In this document: in pieces, positions 48,269 through 57,375 of the stretch
Position numbering within the stretch: the first letter of the stretch is position 1
Layout of the letters: each line of letters opens with the position of its first letter
NCBI GenBank assembly: GCA_964531695.1
Contig: CAZHEH010000006.1
Coordinates: forward strand, 38,810 to 102,809
DNA: 64,000 nucleotides
Source: JAGXKT01 sp964531695
GTDB lineage: Bacteria > Planctomycetota > Phycisphaerae > SM23-33
Direction of reading: 5' to 3'
Position numbers and translations under genes: made by a program
The notes under the pieces: generated by a model
The model's input: the letters and a program-made list of their open reading frames with translations, nothing else
Told to the model about the DNA's origin: nothing
Database searches by the model: none

Positions 48269-49717
48269 TCACTTCTTGCCGCCGACCTGCCCGCGCGAGC
48301 CGAGGTAGAAGCTGTCGCCCGGGGCGATGTCGAGGTTCGGGTCGATCCTCTCTTTCAGCACGTCGGGGGCGTCGGCGAACAGGGGCGAGATCTCCAGGGC
48401 CGCGGCAATCTGCCCGTCGGCGTCGCGCGGCACGGACACGCCCGCCGCCTCCAGCCACGTCGCGGCGCGGCGGACCTGGTCGTGCAAGCTCGTGGTCAAG
48501 CTGTCGGGGCCCGAGGCGTTCTTGATCGGGGAGAATTCCTCGGTCCGCAGCGTCTCCAGGATCACCGTCTCCTTGGCCAGCGGCATGGCATCGAAGATGA
48601 ACAACTCCAGCTTCACCGCGTTGGGCTCGTCGGGCGTAACGGCATTGCCCTTGGCGTCCAGGTGGGAGACCTTCTTCTCCGCCCGGTGCCAAGGCAGCCG
48701 GCACTTGCCGTCGGCGGTGAGGCGCTCCACGAACGACCGAGACAGGATGTGGATCGCGATGCTGCCGGCGTTGAACACCAGTCGGCCGTCGTCGGTGGTC
48801 TGGCGCGCCAGCTCCTCCGGCAGGTCCGAGTATTCGATCACGTGCACCTTGCCGTCGATCAGGCAGAAATTGCCGAGTTTCTCCATCGGATCGCGCTTCG
48901 GCAGCGACTTGGCGCTCATCTCCGCGGCCCGATCGGCGTGCAGGCCCACGAAGGCCGCATCCAGAACGTGCACCAGCGGGTTGTCCACCTGGAAGTAGCT
49001 GATGTACTCCACGCCGCGCCGGGCCATGTCCTCCAGCGCGCCGCTGTCTCGCAGCGCCGGAAGGGCGCCGCCGTGGCCGTTCGGGCTCATCGCCACCCGC
49101 CCGGGCGTGGATAGCAGCAGCTTGCCGTCATAGCCGATGGCCGGCATCACGCCCTGTGGGAAGAAGAACACATCCTCCTCCGGCAGGCCGAAGTACTTGT
49201 GCTGTCGGAAGAAGGCCCGCGTCGGCACGTCGTTCGTCGGCGAGGTCATGACGTACCACGGAATCGACACGTCCCATCGCTGGCGGGCGGCGAGGATCTG
49301 CTCGGCGAAAACCTGGAACAGCGGCTTGTGTGCCACCGGCGTTGCCTCCAGGCACCCCTTGGGTCCCTCGTAGCCCAGGCGCGTCCCCTGGCCGCCGGCG
49401 ACGACGAAGGCCGCCACCTTGCCGGCGGCGATCAGCTCCTCGCCGCGTTTTCGGGGCCCGGCCAGTTCAGGCGAGGGCTCGTCGACGGTTCGCCCGCCGG
49501 AGACGATTTCGGGCGGGCGGATGTCGGAAGGGATCTCCACCCGGGGCGTCTGGCGCACGTGCTGGTCGATCAGTTCGTCGATCTCGTCGAGATCGATGCC
49601 CTCGATCTGCTCCAGGAGGGCCCGCTGGTCGTCCGGGCCCAGGCGATCGTAGAACCGAAGCAGGTGGTCCTGGCCGTGGGCCTCCAGCTCGGCGCGGATC
49701 GTCTCGAAATTCGCCAT
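48269..49717 (-). CDS. UDP-sugar pyrophosphorylase (UAP1-like UDP-N-acetylglucosamine or UTP-glucose-1-phosphate uridylyltransferase)
   Basis: 482 residues, of the large (eukaryote-like) UDPGP family rather than the bacterial GalU/GlmU type. The nucleotide-binding signature GGQGTRLGYEGPKG is at 108-121, followed by TSPTND, FFPQG, MSPNGHGG and YFQVDNPLV, which together favour UDP-HexNAc pyrophosphorylases. It supplies activated sugar for envelope or glycan synthesis. The gene has a clear promoter (49755-49783) and a GGAGGA site; a putative gene remnant lies between it and nadK. The substrate (GlcNAc-1-P or Glc-1-P) is undecided. Confidence 0.88.
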   Translation of the reverse strand: MANFETIRAELEAHGQDHLLRFYDRLGPDDQRALLEQIEGIDLDEIDELIDQHVRQTPRVEIPSDIRPPEIVSGGRTVDEPSPELAGPRKRGEELIAAGKVAAFVVAGGQGTRLGYEGPKGCLEATPVAHKPLFQVFAEQILAARQRWDVSIPWYVMTSPTNDVPTRAFFRQHKYFGLPEEDVFFFPQGVMPAIGYDGKLLLSTPGRVAMSPNGHGGALPALRDSGALEDMARRGVEYISYFQVDNPLVHVLDAAFVGLHADRAAEMSAKSLPKRDPMEKLGNFCLIDGKVHVIEYSDLPEELARQTTDDGRLVFNAGSIAIHILSRSFVERLTADGKCRLPWHRAEKKVSHLDAKGNAVTPDEPNAVKLELFIFDAMPLAKETVILETLRTEEFSPIKNASGPDSLTTSLHDQVRRAATWLEAAGVSVPRDADGQIAAALEISPLFADAPDVLKERIDPNLDIAPGDSFYLGSRGQVGGKK

Positions 49718-49754
49718 GTCGATGTCCTCCGACGCGTCTCACGCGGTCGCCTGC

Positions 49755-49783
49755 AACGTAATTGAGCGGTCGCGGGGGTGCAA
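49755..49783 (-). promoter_or_regulatory. Promoter of the UDP-sugar pyrophosphorylase gene
   Basis: Minus strand: TTGCAC (49783-49778), exactly 17 bases, TACGTT (49760-49755). Transcription would start about 30 bases before the ATG at 49717. Confidence 0.5.
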
Positions 49784-49863
49784 CGATAAAGCCGCGGGCG
49801 GCGACGATCCCTCCGCGCGCAGAAATTCCGCGGGGTCGAGATCGGAAAACCCCCATCAGTCCA

Positions 49864-49893
49864 TTGACACGGTGGATTACCCTAGGTTACCAT
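49864..49893 (+). promoter_or_regulatory. Promoter in the pseudopilin upstream region
   Basis: A perfect TTGACA (49864-49869), 18 bases, TACCAT (49888-49893), the only consensus -35 in the window. It would give an mRNA leader of nearly 400 bases before the pseudopilin. A second weaker candidate (TTGACT at 50006-50011, TATATG at 50027-50032) is nearer. Confidence 0.45.
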
Positions 49894-50293
49894 CTAATTG
49901 TCGGAAGTCCGGCGACAGCCGGGCGGCGGGCCCTCTTGACCCGTGCGGACGAGAGCATTGGCATCGTTTTTCGTAATCCTACCCTCCTGTCACCTCGTTC
50001 CCGCCTTGACTTTGCCGAGCGTCCGATATATGGAAGGACCGAACGCCGCCCCTGAGCTATGTCGGCGTTGCGATACTCCATGGGCCGATGTTCGGTTCGA
50101 AGCATTTAGCTGTGCATGGACTCGGGCGAGCGGCGCCTGAGGCGACAATCTGTCCGACCGGCAGATGGGGCCGGTCGCGTCGTGAGAGTTGGCTGCGTTC
50201 CCACACGAGTTCGGCATCATTTCGTGGCGATATCGTGTGGGGCGGCCATCATCCATGGCGATGTAGTGAACCCGTGGGGGAGGAGAGTGCGTG
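49894..50293 (+). other. Long untranslated leader or intergenic region before the pseudopilin gene
   Basis: About 400 bases, less GC-rich than most of the window, with no protein-like ORF on either strand. It contains several short palindromes but no recognised riboswitch. It ends in a strong GGGGGAGGAGAG ribosome site (50275-50286) for the pseudopilin. Confidence 0.35.
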
Positions 50294-51136
50294 ATGCGAA
50301 GGACGAAAGGTTTCACTTTGATCGAGTTGTTGGTGGTCATTGCGATCATCGCCCTGTTGGTGTCGATCCTCTTGCCGAGTCTGGGCCGTGCCCGAGAGTT
50401 GATGAAGCGTGCGAGTTGCGGCGTGAACTGCAACTCGATCGGCAAAGGGCTTGCCATGTACCTCGGCGAGTTCGAGGATCAATACCCCTTCCTTACCACG
50501 GATACTGACAGCCGGGACTGGAAGACCGATGGTGTGGCCGGCGGCGCGGACGACGTCGACGCGCTGGACGGTGACGCCGACGGTAACGGCAATGTCAATC
50601 TCGTGGAGAACCTCTGTCTTCTTGTGGCCAGGCAGACGGTGAGCTACGACGTGTTCATCTGTCCCTCCACCGACCTGAGCGAAGCTGCGCGGTCAACCGG
50701 CTCCAACAACGAGCATGGCTTCTATATGCACGGCGGCGCCGACGGCGATGACAGCGCGCAGTGGTTCATCGACTACAGCTACCATATGGGTGGTAAGATG
50801 TCGGGCGGCACAGGGAACCCGGCCGAATTCGGCGACATCCAGGGCGGGTTCGCGTTGCTGGGCGATCGGCTCGCGGAGCCGCCGAGCGATGACAGTGTTG
50901 ACGGCAAGATCAGCAGCGATTGGAACCACAACGAAGACGGCGCCAACGTGCTGATGTCGAACTACTCCGTTCAGTTTGTTCGGCCGGATGAAGATAACTG
51001 GCTCGTGGTCAACGGCGACAATCCCTACACGTACGGCGGCAGCGACGGTGACCCGGCCGCAGGCGCGGGTGACGGAATCGAGGGCCAGCCGGCGTGGGAC
51101 GGTGACCAGGTGCTGTACAACCCGCGTGACCCCTAG
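50294..51136 (+). CDS. Type II secretion / type IV pilus-like pseudopilin, planctomycete type
   Basis: 280 residues. A perfect prepilin N-terminus: short basic leader, cleavage after Lys-Gly (KG) before FTLIELLVVIAIIALLVSIL, which will be the membrane and assembly helix. The large globular domain is rich in Asp and Gly (ADDVDALDGDADGNG looks like a calcium-binding loop). Near the C-terminus HNEDGANVLMSNYSVQFV resembles the planctomycete H-x9-DG signature, with the DG replaced. Substrates of this family are exported by a type II-like system; none of its machinery is in the window. ATG 50294 directly follows a GTG; the ribosome site is strong, suggesting high expression. Confidence 0.85.
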   Translation: MRRTKGFTLIELLVVIAIIALLVSILLPSLGRARELMKRASCGVNCNSIGKGLAMYLGEFEDQYPFLTTDTDSRDWKTDGVAGGADDVDALDGDADGNGNVNLVENLCLLVARQTVSYDVFICPSTDLSEAARSTGSNNEHGFYMHGGADGDDSAQWFIDYSYHMGGKMSGGTGNPAEFGDIQGGFALLGDRLAEPPSDDSVDGKISSDWNHNEDGANVLMSNYSVQFVRPDEDNWLVVNGDNPYTYGGSDGDPAAGAGDGIEGQPAWDGDQVLYNPRDP

Positions 51137-51178
51137 ACACGGCCGTTAGGCACTAACGTCAAACGATAGAAGGTGTAA

Positions 51179-51291
51179 CGGCGGGCGGAGGCGGAGGCCT
51201 TCGCCCGCCGTCGTGCGCGCGGGCCGGTCGTCGCAGGCGCTGCGGCGTCCAGCGTGCGATGCCGCCCGCCGTCGTGCGCGCGGGCCGGTCG
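51179..51291. repeat. GC-rich hairpin and 29-base direct repeat after the pseudopilin
   Basis: A perfect 9-base stem is formed by 51179-51187 (cggcgggcg) and 51202-51210 (cgcccgccg) with a 14-base loop, 43 bases after the pseudopilin stop, so it may end that transcript. The segment 51202-51230 is repeated exactly at 51263-51291 (29 bases, period 61). Confidence 0.5.
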
Positions 51292-51442
51292 CCTGGCCTT
51301 GGCCCTTCGCCTTTGGGGCTTGTGTCGTCCTTCCGTCTGTATCATCCGGCGTTGCGGTCCCGCGGCCGCAAAATCCGTTGTCCCCCGCCCCCGCCGTGTG
51401 TTCCAATACCCTGGACCCTGGGTTGCAGCGCGAGGAGTGGAT

Positions 51443-52396
51443 TTGGAGCTGACGGTTAACCTGGAAGACCCGCGCCATGCGAGCGTGGTGTACGGCCCGG
51501 CGGACAGGCACCTGAAGATGATCCGCGACGCCCTCGGGGTTCAGGTCTATGCCCGCAAGGGGCAGATCAAACTTACGGGGGCCCCGAAGAACGTCTCCCG
51601 TGCGGCCGCCGTGTTGGAGAACCTCCAGCGCTGCGTCCGCCGCGGCAGCCACGTCGGCCCGGACGCCGTCGCCGAGGCCATCAGCGCCGCGGCCGCCGAG
51701 GAGAACAAACAGGCCTCCGAGGTGCTCGACGTCTACGTCTCGGGGCAGATGGTCTCCGCCCGCACGCCCGGGCAGAAGCGCTACATCGACGCGATGCGGA
51801 CCAAGGACATGGTCTTCTGCACCGGTCCGGCGGGCACGGGCAAGACGTACCTCGCCGTGGCGATGGCCGTGCACATGCTCAAGAAGCAGCAGGCCAAGCG
51901 GCTCGTGCTGGTGCGCCCGGCCGTCGAGGCGGGGGAGAAGCTCGGTTTCCTGCCCGGCGACATGCAGGCGAAGGTGAACCCGTATCTTCGGCCCCTCTTC
52001 GACGCGCTGCACGATATGATGGAATACGAGCAGATTCGCCGCTTCATGGTGAATGACCTGATCGAGGTCATTCCTCTGGCCTTCATGAGGGGGCGGACCT
52101 TGAACGAATCGCTGATCATTCTGGACGAAGCCCAGAACACGACCGTGTCGCAGATGCTGATGTTCCTGACCCGGATGGGCAACGGCTCGAAGGTGATCGT
52201 GACCGGAGACGACAGCCAGGTTGACCTTCCGGACGACCAGGAGAGCGGGCTGATCGACGCCCGGCGGCGGCTGGCGGATATCGCCGACCTCGCCTTCGTC
52301 CGGCTGGAGCGGGCGGACATCGTGCGGCATCGTCTCGTGCAGAGCATCGTGGACGCTTACGGCGGCAACGGCAACCCCGCGGTGGGCGGGGGCTGA
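51443..52396 (+). CDS. phoH: PhoH family ATPase
   Basis: 317 residues, typical PhoH length. An N-terminal KH-like part (YGPADRHLKMIRDALGVQV) is followed by an ATPase with Walker A GPAGTGKTYLA, Walker B SLIILDEAQN and sensor VTGDDSQ. PhoH proteins are predicted RNA helicase/nuclease-linked ATPases that cluster with YbeY in rRNA processing, and that order is kept here (phoH, 7TM-HD, ybeY). The start is not ATG: TTG 51443 is preferred because the GAGGAG site (51432-51437) lies 5 bases upstream; GTG 51437 is the alternative. Confidence 0.92.
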   Translation: MELTVNLEDPRHASVVYGPADRHLKMIRDALGVQVYARKGQIKLTGAPKNVSRAAAVLENLQRCVRRGSHVGPDAVAEAISAAAAEENKQASEVLDVYVSGQMVSARTPGQKRYIDAMRTKDMVFCTGPAGTGKTYLAVAMAVHMLKKQQAKRLVLVRPAVEAGEKLGFLPGDMQAKVNPYLRPLFDALHDMMEYEQIRRFMVNDLIEVIPLAFMRGRTLNESLIILDEAQNTTVSQMLMFLTRMGNGSKVIVTGDDSQVDLPDDQESGLIDARRRLADIADLAFVRLERADIVRHRLVQSIVDAYGGNGNPAVGGG

Positions 52397-52457
52397 AGGC
52401 GCCCCTCGGCCGTTCAGCCGCCCCGCCCGACGGCCGATAGAGGCCCGTAGCGGCCCG

Positions 52458-55022
52458 ATGAGCTCCCAGCGGGGCCGCCGACCGAAACGCATGTGGCCTT
52501 TACGCAAAAACCCGCGCCAGCGCCGGCTGGATGTTCGCAAGACGCGCCCCCGGCAGGAGGCGTCCGTTTGGCGGCGGTTCCGGGATGCGGGTGGCCCGCC
52601 CGCCCTGGGCTTGGCGCTGGCGTTCTACCTCGCCGCGCTCGGGCTGGACCTCTGGCCGACGGGGCGGGTTCCGTACCGCATCGGGCAGTACATGCCGCGT
52701 GACGTGCACGCGCGGGTCGCCTTCGAGTTGCCGGCGCCGGAGGTCGATCCCGTGCAACTCCCGCCGCGCGGGCCCGCACCGGCACGCTTCGAGATCGACA
52801 CGTCCGTGCTCGACCGCATCGCCGAGGAGATGCCCTCGCTGCTGGCCGAGACGGTGGAGCCGCCCGCAGACGGCCCGGAACCGGGGGCCGCCGCCACGAC
52901 CCGCCCGGCGGGCGGGGAGGACGCGCCGGCCTCGCAACCTGCCGACGGAGCCACGACCCGCCCGGCCGAGGATGAGGGCGCCGCTACCACGCGTCCGGCC
53001 CCCCGGACCTTGGCCGAGACGCTCGGGCCGGAAGGCGTCGAGGCCTACATGGCGAAGGTCGACACGCTGCTGGCGCGGCTGGGCGAGTTGCTGATCGTCC
53101 GCCCCGAGCGGCTGGACGACGAGCGGATCGCCGAGTCGCGGGAAATGCGCTTCCACCGCCGCGAGGGCCCGGACCTGGTGACAACCGCGGGCCCCGGGGC
53201 CCTTCTGGCGGCCGGGGACGCGGAGACGCTCGTTCCGCGCCTGGAGCAGCTCGTCGAGGTTTTCCCGGCCGTGTCGCGCGGGCTCGTGCTCGAGCGACTG
53301 GTCGCGACGTTCGTGGAAGAGGGCCACCCGCTCTACGCCTACGACGCGGAGGCGTCGGCCCGGGTGGCGCCGGTGGAGGTCCGGCCGGTCCGGAAGGATC
53401 CGGAACGGTATCACCCCGGCGACCGCATCGCGCGGGCTACCCGTCGGGACGAGGAGGCGGTGGAGCGCAACGTGCCCCTGAGCCGTTCGGACTGGCAGCG
53501 GCTGCGGCTGGAGCATGAGGCCTACCGGCAGGCGATCCTGCGCGAGCGGCCGTGGGGCGAATGGGCGCGGCTGGCCGGGCGGGCGCTGGTGCTTCTGGCG
53601 GCCACCGTGGCCATGTGCGTGTACGTCGCCCGTTACGAGCCGTCGATCGCGCGGCAGTTCCGCCGGGGCTTGGCCGTCGCAGGGGTGATGGTCGCGATGC
53701 TGGCGGTGGCCAAGCTCATGGACGTGTGGCTGAACTGGAACCCGCATGCGGCCGTGCTGCCCGTGCTGATGGGCTCGATGGTTTTGGCCATCGCTTTCGA
53801 CCAGCGGCTGGCGCTTGCCGCCGGGGGGTTCCTGTCGGTCGTCCTGGCGATGCAGCTTCGCGGCGGCGTGCCGCTGGCGATGCTCTTCATGGCGGTGGCG
53901 GCCGTCAGCGTGTTCCAGATGCGCGACGTTCGCAGCCGCAGCAAGCTGGTGGAGGTCGCGGCCACGGCCGCGATCGGCGGGTTCGCGGTGGTGGCGGCCT
54001 GGGGGCTGATCGAGCAGGCGCCGTGGCGTTTCATCCTCACCGACGGGCTGTGGGCGGCGGGCTTCGCGTTGCTGGCGGGGTTCCTGATCCAGGGGACGCT
54101 GCCGGTGATCGAGCGGGTCTTCGGCGCGGCCACGAGCATGACGCTTCTGGAATGGTGCGACGCGTCGAAGCCGTTGATGCGCCACCTGGCGATGATGGCG
54201 CCCGGCACGTACAACCATTCGCTCCAGCTCGGCGCGATGTGCGAGGCCGCGGCCGAGGCCATCGGAGGACGCGGGCTGCTGGCCCGCGCCGGGGCGTACT
54301 ACCACGACATCGGCAAGATCAACAAGCCCAACTACTTCGTGGAAAACCAGGCGGGCTCGCCCTCGCGACACTCGAAACTCTCGCCGGCGATGAGCCAGCT
54401 CATCATAACCGGGCACGTCAAGGACGGGCTGGAGATGGCGCGCGACTACGGGCTGCCGAAGGCCCTGCACGAGTTCATTGCCACACACCACGGGACGACG
54501 CTGGTGCAGTACTTCTTCCAGGCCGCGGCCGAGAAGTCCAAGCGCGAGGGCGACAAGCGCGGACCCGAGGAAACGGAGTTCCGCTACCCCGGCCCCCGGC
54601 CGCGGTCGAAGGAAGCGGGCATCCTCATGCTGGCCGACGCGTCGGAGTCGTCCGTTCGGGCCATGGAGCGGCCCACGCCCGCTCGCATCGAGAACCAGGT
54701 GCACGCCATGGTCACGCGCCGGCTGATGGACGGCCAACTGGACGATTGCGCCCTGACGCTGCGCGAAGTGCACATCATCGAGCAGTCGTTGGTGCGGAGC
54801 TTGTGCGGCATCTACCACGCGCGGATCGCCTACCCGACCCCGGCCGGCGAGAAGCCCTCCCCGGCCGAGCAGAACCGCGACACCGAGCGAAAGAGCCAGG
54901 CCGCCCCCGCCGAGGCGGGTTCACGCCCGCCCGCGGAGGCGGCCAAGTCGCAGCGCCCGGCGCGTCGGGCCCACGCGTTGGCGCCCGACCCGGAGGACAG
55001 CGAGCAGGTCGCCGAGAGTTGA
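52458..55022 (+). CDS. pgpH: 7TM-HD family phosphohydrolase (PgpH-like, probable cyclic-di-AMP phosphodiesterase)
   Basis: 854 residues. A first membrane helix near 45-65 is followed by a large extracytoplasmic domain (about 70-360) interrupted by a low-complexity Thr/Pro/Ala segment. Six or seven membrane helices cluster between about 365 and 560, and a cytoplasmic HD domain follows with MAPGTYNHSLQLG and the metal-binding HD pair at His616/Asp617 (YYHDIGKI). This is the 7TMR-HDED/HD arrangement of PgpH, which degrades cyclic-di-AMP. An acidic, Ala/Pro-rich tail follows the HD domain. It lies between phoH and ybeY, a common order. Confidence 0.9.
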   Translation: MSSQRGRRPKRMWPLRKNPRQRRLDVRKTRPRQEASVWRRFRDAGGPPALGLALAFYLAALGLDLWPTGRVPYRIGQYMPRDVHARVAFELPAPEVDPVQLPPRGPAPARFEIDTSVLDRIAEEMPSLLAETVEPPADGPEPGAAATTRPAGGEDAPASQPADGATTRPAEDEGAATTRPAPRTLAETLGPEGVEAYMAKVDTLLARLGELLIVRPERLDDERIAESREMRFHRREGPDLVTTAGPGALLAAGDAETLVPRLEQLVEVFPAVSRGLVLERLVATFVEEGHPLYAYDAEASARVAPVEVRPVRKDPERYHPGDRIARATRRDEEAVERNVPLSRSDWQRLRLEHEAYRQAILRERPWGEWARLAGRALVLLAATVAMCVYVARYEPSIARQFRRGLAVAGVMVAMLAVAKLMDVWLNWNPHAAVLPVLMGSMVLAIAFDQRLALAAGGFLSVVLAMQLRGGVPLAMLFMAVAAVSVFQMRDVRSRSKLVEVAATAAIGGFAVVAAWGLIEQAPWRFILTDGLWAAGFALLAGFLIQGTLPVIERVFGAATSMTLLEWCDASKPLMRHLAMMAPGTYNHSLQLGAMCEAAAEAIGGRGLLARAGAYYHDIGKINKPNYFVENQAGSPSRHSKLSPAMSQLIITGHVKDGLEMARDYGLPKALHEFIATHHGTTLVQYFFQAAAEKSKREGDKRGPEETEFRYPGPRPRSKEAGILMLADASESSVRAMERPTPARIENQVHAMVTRRLMDGQLDDCALTLREVHIIEQSLVRSLCGIYHARIAYPTPAGEKPSPAEQNRDTERKSQAAPAEAGSRPPAEAAKSQRPARRAHALAPDPEDSEQVAES

Positions 55023-55079
55023 TTGCCGGCAAATCGGCGCTCGTTTCTCTTGCGGCCGCGCAGTATGCTTGCCGATCGC

Positions 55080-55523
55080 ATGTCCGAGTCGATCCAAGAC
55101 AAGGTCGCCGTCAGTTCCGATCAGCGCGCCATGCGCGTTCCGCGCAAGCGCATACGGGAGCTGATCGCCTTCGTGGCCCATGCCGAGGAGGCCGAGATCG
55201 AGGAGGTCGACGTGGCGGTCGTGACCGGCGGGAAGATCGCCTCCCTCAACCGTCGCTGGCTCGGGCATCGCGGCGAGACGGACGTGATTACCTTCGATCT
55301 GGCCGAGCCCGGCGGGCCGGCCCATGCCCAGATCGTCGTGTGCGCCGACATCGCCGTTCGCGAAGGCAAGCGGCAGGGACACGGCCCGCAGCGCGAACTG
55401 CTGCTGTACGTCGTGCACGGGCTGCTGCACTTGCTGGGGCACGACGACGCACGCCCGGCCGACGCCCGGCGCATGCACGCCCGGCAGGAGGAGTTGCTCG
55501 AGAAATTCCTCGAGCGGCGTTGA
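55080..55523 (+). CDS. ybeY: Endoribonuclease YbeY (16S rRNA maturation factor), metal site modified
   Basis: 147 residues. YbeY acts in 16S rRNA 3' end maturation and late ribosome quality control. The fold signature TDVITFDL and VCADIAV are present. The zinc motif, usually H-G-x-L-H-L-x-G-Y-D-H, reads HGLLHLLGHDDARP: the first two histidines are kept, the third position is Asp, and a His occupies the Tyr position two residues earlier. The ATG at 55080 is chosen; the ATG at 55065 lies within a TATGCT -10-like box, and a TTG at 55023 is less likely. It begins just after the pgpH stop. Confidence 0.85.
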   Translation: MSESIQDKVAVSSDQRAMRVPRKRIRELIAFVAHAEEAEIEEVDVAVVTGGKIASLNRRWLGHRGETDVITFDLAEPGGPAHAQIVVCADIAVREGKRQGHGPQRELLLYVVHGLLHLLGHDDARPADARRMHARQEELLEKFLERR

Positions 55524-55791
55524 TCGAATCCACGGGCTTCAGGCGGCGGGCGGGCAGCCCCGCCGCGCCAGGCCGGGGTCGCTCGGCGGCTGTCGCCTGC
55601 CGTACCTGCCGCCTCTGGCCGCGGTTATGCGGCGGCGGGTTCCGGTTGTTCCGGCCAGCGCGCACGCGGGACGGCCGCCGTGTCTAACCTTCCTTGTGTT
55701 CCGGCCCGATCCTGCCGATGCTATGACTGAAACGCCGGGGCTCGCCGCGGCCCCGTGAGCCGCCCGCCGTCGTGGAGGCGCCGCAGGACGT

Positions 55792-57369
55792 ATGGGTCCC
55801 GACTACAACTCGATGAGCGCACCGGTGACGACCGTTCCTGCCGAGATCGAGGAGAGCGTGTTCCGCGACATGGTCGCGCGGCGGGGCCGCACGCTGCTGT
55901 CGCTGGCCGGCTTGCTGTGCGACTCCGATCCCCCGTCCGACGTCATCACCCGGCCGTTTGTGGGCGAGTTGCTCTCGCAGTCGACCCAGCTCGAGGAGTT
56001 GATCGACGCCTACGGCGCCCGTCGCAATCACACCTGGCACAGGTACCGGTCGCTGCTCGCGGCCATCCGGCGTTTCGCCGACCTCAGCTACGAGTTGATG
56101 CACGTGCGGCACGCTTTGCCGACCTACCGTCTGCTCGATATCGAGCGGGACTTCGAGGCCGAGACGAACGATGCCCTCGCCTTTACCGGCGGGGTGCTGG
56201 TGCAGGCGGCGCGAGATCTTCTGGTCGGGGCGGAGTCGCTGGAGCTGCCCGTGCCGCCGCCGGCGCACCCGGATGACTACGCCGAGCATCTGCCGCCGGG
56301 CCAACTGGCGGCCGACCTTGCCACGCGGTCCGACGAGGCGGTCTCCGAAACCGTCACACGGCTGGCCACGGCCTTTCTGAACCTCGCGGCCGAAAGCAAG
56401 GACGTCCACCAGGCGGCTCGCGCTGAGCGGGACGAATACGCCTCCCTCGTGCCCGAGCCGATCAGCGAGGAGATGCTCCGCGAGCTGCAGCATCGGTTCC
56501 ACAACTGCCAGTCGCTGTACGACACCTACGTCTCCGGCACGGACGCCGAGAAGCTCGACGACGACCTGCCCATTCTCCGGGGACACGTCAGCGTGGTGTT
56601 TCATCTGCTGCGGATCGCCACGGCGCTGGCCCATTACTACGAGCGCCACGTGAACGCGAGCGAGGGCGACCACCGGCCGGGGCACCGGCCGCTGGTGGGG
56701 GCCGCGCCGCTGCTGACGGCGCTGATGGGGTACGCCTTGTCCTTCGCCAGCGAGTACATCGGCTGCGCGGAGGAACTGTGCCGCGGCATGCTGAAGCGAT
56801 ACGCCCGGATCGTGCGTGTGGAGGTTCCGGTGCCGCGATACCGCGGCTTCCACGTGCGCCCGTCGACGCTCATGGCCAAGATCGTGCAGCACTACGGCAG
56901 CGAGGTTCGCATGGAACTAGGCGGCGAGACGTACGACGCCGGCTCGCCGATGGACATCTTCCGCGCCAACGAGGAGATCAACGCGCGGAAGCGCCGCTGG
57001 TTGGCCGATCAGATCGCCGAGTTGCCCGTCTCGCGCCACGAGTGGCCGGGCGCCGACATCCGGACGCTCGTGCATCGGGCCGTGCTGACGCTGGCCGAGG
57101 AGGGGCGCATCGTCGTCTACGAGCAGCCGCTGACCCTTCCCGACAAGCCCACCCGCTCGGGCGGCACGCCCCTGGCGCGGCTCACGGAGGAGATCGCCCG
57201 TCTTCAGGCGATGGGCAAGATCGACATCCGCGCCGACCTGGACGTGACGCTCATCGGGGACGAGCGCGTCCTGGCCGACATCAAGCGTCTGGCCGACAAC
57301 GGCTGGGGCGAGGACAACTTCGGCAACAACATCCCGCTGCCCCCCGAACTGCGCTACCTCCGCCGGTAG
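55792..57369 (+). CDS. Large protein with an HPr-like domain
   Basis: 525 residues, soluble. The first 330 residues are helical without a recognised motif. From about 345 an HPr-like domain follows, starting YRGFHVRPSTLMAKIVQHYG, with the phosphorylatable His-x-Arg-Pro context of HPr (normally GLHARPA). This suggests that it could accept phosphate from a PTS or kinase and act as a sensor. The following 150 residues (with DKPTRSGGTPLARLTEEIAR) are unassigned. The upstream 268 bases hold no gene and no strong promoter. No other PTS gene is in the window. Confidence 0.7.
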   Translation: MGPDYNSMSAPVTTVPAEIEESVFRDMVARRGRTLLSLAGLLCDSDPPSDVITRPFVGELLSQSTQLEELIDAYGARRNHTWHRYRSLLAAIRRFADLSYELMHVRHALPTYRLLDIERDFEAETNDALAFTGGVLVQAARDLLVGAESLELPVPPPAHPDDYAEHLPPGQLAADLATRSDEAVSETVTRLATAFLNLAAESKDVHQAARAERDEYASLVPEPISEEMLRELQHRFHNCQSLYDTYVSGTDAEKLDDDLPILRGHVSVVFHLLRIATALAHYYERHVNASEGDHRPGHRPLVGAAPLLTALMGYALSFASEYIGCAEELCRGMLKRYARIVRVEVPVPRYRGFHVRPSTLMAKIVQHYGSEVRMELGGETYDAGSPMDIFRANEEINARKRRWLADQIAELPVSRHEWPGADIRTLVHRAVLTLAEEGRIVVYEQPLTLPDKPTRSGGTPLARLTEEIARLQAMGKIDIRADLDVTLIGDERVLADIKRLADNGWGEDNFGNNIPLPPELRYLRR

Positions 57370-57375
57370 GCCGGC

